Assembly (NCBI GenBank): GCA_022885665.1
Contig: JAGQDJ010000086.1
Coordinates: forward strand, 124,001-188,000
Source of the DNA: Triops longicaudatus
Taxonomy: Eukaryota; Arthropoda; Branchiopoda; Notostraca; Triopsidae
Reading direction: 5' to 3'
Length of the DNA: 64,000 bases
Shown here: in pieces, positions 63,835 through 64,000 of the stretch
How positions within the stretch are numbered: position 1 is the first letter of the stretch
Layout of the letters: every line of letters starts with the position of its first letter
Notes under the pieces: model-generated
What the model saw: the letters and a program-made list of their open reading frames with translations, nothing else
Told to the model about the DNA's origin: nothing
Database searches by the model: none
Made by a program: the position numbers and the translations under genes

Positions 63835-64000
63835 GGTGTCCGGTTAATTTTATTACAACTGTACAAGAATTATGTTGTATTTACGTATTTGTTAAATGAG
63901 TGAGTTGGCCGAAAGGGGTGTAAACAAATACGAGCGCTGATTGTAGAAAACATCCTACTAGGCTTACCTTAATCAGTGTCAAATATATAATCGGCTTTCC
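63835..64000 (-). other. ZFPL1 5' flank
   Basis: The 166 bases upstream of the ZFPL1 start codon; probably 5' UTR and promoter. No TATA box is obvious. Confidence 0.4.

Noticed and set aside
1..64000. CRISPR arrays, operons, prophage or bacterial insertion sequences
   Set aside because: Spliceosomal introns and metazoan gene families show this is animal DNA; none of these features was seen.

Overview
This window is eukaryotic genomic DNA, most likely from an arthropod. The protein-coding exons carry clean GT/AG introns and encode the atrophin corepressor, a PAN+ZP apical matrix protein of the NompA type, a delta-type phospholipase C, a membrane short-chain dehydrogenase/reductase (SDR) and the Golgi protein ZFPL1. 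Non-coding DNA is AT-rich, full of decayed transposons, and has many degenerate TTAGGT stretches of the kind scattered through many arthropod genomes. An N gap inside an (AT)n microsatellite shows it is a draft assembly. PLC-delta, which as far as I recall Drosophila lacks, argues weakly against a higher dipteran. I cannot name the species.

Layout. 1184-27293 (+): the 3' part of an Atrophin/Grunge/RERE gene, 12 exons, from the end of ELM2 through SANT, a GATA-type finger, a 2.95-kb low-complexity exon and the conserved atrophin C-terminus; the upstream exons lie outside the window. Two long introns (9.6 and 5.8 kb) hold repeats and GC-rich islands but no gene I can support. 30009-42379 (-): a complete gene with a signal peptide, five PAN modules, glycine-rich linkers, a ZP domain, a furin-like site, one membrane span and a cytoplasmic tail encoded by a separate last exon. 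42380-47007: intergenic. 47008-55473 (-): PLC-delta (PH, EF hand, X, Y, C2) lacking only its first coding exon. 57349-59922 (+): a complete three-exon SDR. 60173-63834 (-): a complete five-exon ZFPL1, tail to tail with the SDR.

The five genes look like unrelated neighbours, not a functional cluster, and I found no previously undescribed system. The most useful second-look items are two alternative C-termini and a symmetric cassette exon in the nompA-like gene; two short non-autonomous hAT elements with perfect 8-bp target duplications, one only 18 bp past an atrophin splice donor; a near-pure poly(A) retroposition; several pogo/Tigger-like fossils; a dispersed repeat family present twice in the window; and an unexplained recurring 19-bp motif at 14.67-15.72 kb. 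All exon boundaries were derived by hand from splice consensus and reading-frame continuity and need transcript confirmation.
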